Shown: one piece after another, positions 32,726 to 34,111 of the stretch | Layout: each line of letters opens with the position of its first letter | How positions within the stretch are numbered: the first letter of the stretch is position 1 | DNA from: Treponema sp. | GTDB lineage: Bacteria > Spirochaetota > Spirochaetia > Treponematales > Breznakiellaceae | Assembly: GCA_009781635.1 (NCBI GenBank) | Contig: WQXU01000026.1 | Coordinates: 1-34,111, forward strand | Reading direction: 5' to 3' | DNA length: 34,111 nucleotides | The notes under the pieces: generated by a model | Database searches by the model: none | Told to the model about the DNA's origin: nothing | Seen by the model: only the letters and a program-made list of their open reading frames with translations | Position numbers and translations under genes: made by a program

Positions 32726-34111
32726 TCAGTGTTTTGCACTATAATCTTTTATGGCTCTTTTTAGGTTTTCTATGGTAGATTCCAAGGTAGGATCTGTAAG
32801 AAGTTTCCCTTTTATCTTGTCGATAGAATGTATAACCGTAGTATGATCCCTGCCTCCAAAATCCTGACCTATTTCTGTCATTGAATTGTCAGTCATATCC
32901 CGCCCTATATACATGGCTAACTGGCGGGCAAATACAATATTTTGAGATCTTTTTTTACCCTTAAGATCGTTTGGAGTAAGTCCAAAATACTCCGCAGCTA
33001 CTCTCATAATATTATCCATGGATAAATTAGCCTGTCTTGGCGCGTTAAAAATATTTTTTAAGTGCTTTTGAGCAATTTCCAGAGTTATTGCCTCTCCCAT
33101 AAGTTCTGCGTATTTAATCAAATTATTCAGAGCGGAAATTAAGTCGCGGACATTGGAAGCAATATTTTTTCCCATCAAGTCGAAGACCTCATCAGGGAAC
33201 GACACGCCGTGGGCTTGAGCTACAGATTTAAGAATTGCGCGGCGTTCCTCGTAACGGGGCGGCTGAAGATCCGCTTTTATGCCAAGCCCAAAACGGGAAA
33301 TAAGCCGTTCTTCAAATTTCTTTAAATCCTCTATCGGGCGGTCGCATGTAAAAATAAGCTGCTTTTTTGCGTCCAGCAGGGCATTGAAGGTATGAAACAA
33401 TTCATCCTGTACCCCAGGCTTATCAGTAAGAAATTGAATATCGTCAATCAGAAGAACATCCGCCTGACGGTATTTATTTCTGAAAACGCTCATTTTATTT
33501 TGGCCAATTCCCTCAATGTAGCCATTAAGAAAATTCTCGGAAGTTACACAAATAACACGGCTGTCGGAGTTTTCATGAATGGAATTTCCGATTGCCTGCA
33601 TTAAATGGGTCTTTCCGAGCCCAACTCCGCCGTAAATCAGGAAGGGATTGCATACTTTTCCGGGATTTTTGCAAATAGCAAGCGCCGCATTTGCCGCATA
33701 CTTGTTATTTTCTCCGATAACATACCTGTCAAAGGTGTAATCGTCCCTCATTTGAGGGTGTTGCCCCCTTTTTTCCTTTGTTTTGGGTGTTTTTTCGCTT
33801 GTATTGGCAGTTGTATCTTCATTTTTTGACGTAGAAGCAGGTTGCAAAGCGGATTTTTTCGCCGCTTTGCCGATAATTTCCATTTCAAGGGCAATTTCCT
33901 GGCCGGAAAGCAGCTTTAATTTTGAATTTATGGTACTCAAATACCGGGATTTCACCTTATCACGGTGAAAAGCGGAGGGAATTCCTATAACGATGCTGTT
34001 ATCACCAGCACGCAGGTATTTCATATCTGAAAACCAGCCGCTGAACTCCTCCTCCCCCAGGTCATTCCGCAGTTGGATTAGGGTCTCATTCCAGAAACCC
34101 TCATAATCCAA
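32726..34111 (-). CDS. dnaA: Chromosomal replication initiator DnaA
   Basis: The protein has 461 residues as read from TTG at 34111, the last base of the window, so a longer start outside cannot be excluded; the N-terminus MDYEGFWNETLIQLRNDLGEEEFSGWF is normal for domain I. A low-complexity linker (about 85-120) leads into the AAA+ domain with YTFDRYVIGENNKYA, Walker A GGVGLGKT (161-168), Walker B VLLIDDIQFL, and SRFGLGI. The C-terminal DNA-binding domain ends with QDFGGRDHTTVIHSIDKIKGKL, the DnaA-box-reading signature. It binds the boxes seen downstream at 32567-32708 and unwinds the origin. The dnaA promoter lies beyond the window. Confidence 0.96.
   Translation of the reverse strand: MDYEGFWNETLIQLRNDLGEEEFSGWFSDMKYLRAGDNSIVIGIPSAFHRDKVKSRYLSTINSKLKLLSGQEIALEMEIIGKAAKKSALQPASTSKNEDTTANTSEKTPKTKEKRGQHPQMRDDYTFDRYVIGENNKYAANAALAICKNPGKVCNPFLIYGGVGLGKTHLMQAIGNSIHENSDSRVICVTSENFLNGYIEGIGQNKMSVFRNKYRQADVLLIDDIQFLTDKPGVQDELFHTFNALLDAKKQLIFTCDRPIEDLKKFEERLISRFGLGIKADLQPPRYEERRAILKSVAQAHGVSFPDEVFDLMGKNIASNVRDLISALNNLIKYAELMGEAITLEIAQKHLKNIFNAPRQANLSMDNIMRVAAEYFGLTPNDLKGKKRSQNIVFARQLAMYIGRDMTDNSMTEIGQDFGGRDHTTVIHSIDKIKGKLLTDPTLESTIENLKRAIKDYSAKH

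Overview
The window looks like the origin-proximal part of a Treponema-type spirochaete chromosome. The evidence is the gene order dnaA, dnaN, recF, DUF721 (dciA), gyrA with gyrB absent, which matches my memory of Treponema pallidum. A phenylalanyl-tRNA synthetase alpha chain of the archaeal/eukaryal type, as in spirochaetes, points the same way, as do several Cache-domain hybrid sensor kinases and an initiator tRNA gene without an encoded CCA end. I cannot name a species. All readings are by eye; no search or folding program was run.

Layout. (1) 1-3386: a single-domain response regulator and a membrane hybrid sensor kinase, behind a near-consensus sigma-70 promoter. (2) 3409-4905: a divergent shikimate-kinase-like P-loop kinase, a PrsW-type membrane protease, and tRNA-fMet with its terminator. 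(3) 4906-6014: AT-rich ground with two unexplained hairpins, an orphan BrnA-like antitoxin, an intact HigA-like antitoxin and a frameshifted HigB-like toxin. (4) 6078-8878: trhP (U32 family) and pheS, convergent. (5) 9048-13301: a second hybrid kinase followed 12 bases later by a response-regulator diguanylate cyclase. (6) 13369-17407: a 107-bp palindromic repeat, then grpE-dnaK-dnaJ. (7) 23178-17387 (minus): a GH13-family enzyme with a histone-H1-like Lys/Ala tail, translationally coupled to sppA. (8) 23274-25530: a second copy of the 107-bp repeat, then a tightly packed operon of Phd-like antitoxin, PIN toxin, DUF4349 lipoprotein and ArfB. (9) 25508-25569: a large hairpin touching a perfect parS site. 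(10) 34111-25633 (minus): dnaA, candidate oriC, dnaN, recF, OmpA lipoprotein, dciA, gyrA, META lipoprotein.

How it fits together. The right end is a replication and segregation centre: initiator, candidate origin with DnaA boxes and DnaA-trio-like triplets, sliding clamp, RecF, the presumed helicase-loading factor DciA, gyrase A, and one ParB-binding site about 7 kb from the candidate origin. The left half is a signalling region in which two His-Asp phosphorelays could feed a stand-alone receiver and a c-di-GMP synthase. Two toxin-antitoxin remnants or modules lie between housekeeping genes. The least ordinary signals are the paired 107-bp palindromic elements with compensatory base changes, the GH13-H1 fusion with its 78-bp tandem repeat, the toxin/ArfB operon, and four genes whose start codon lies exactly six bases after a -10-like hexamer with no ribosome binding site (likely leaderless messages).
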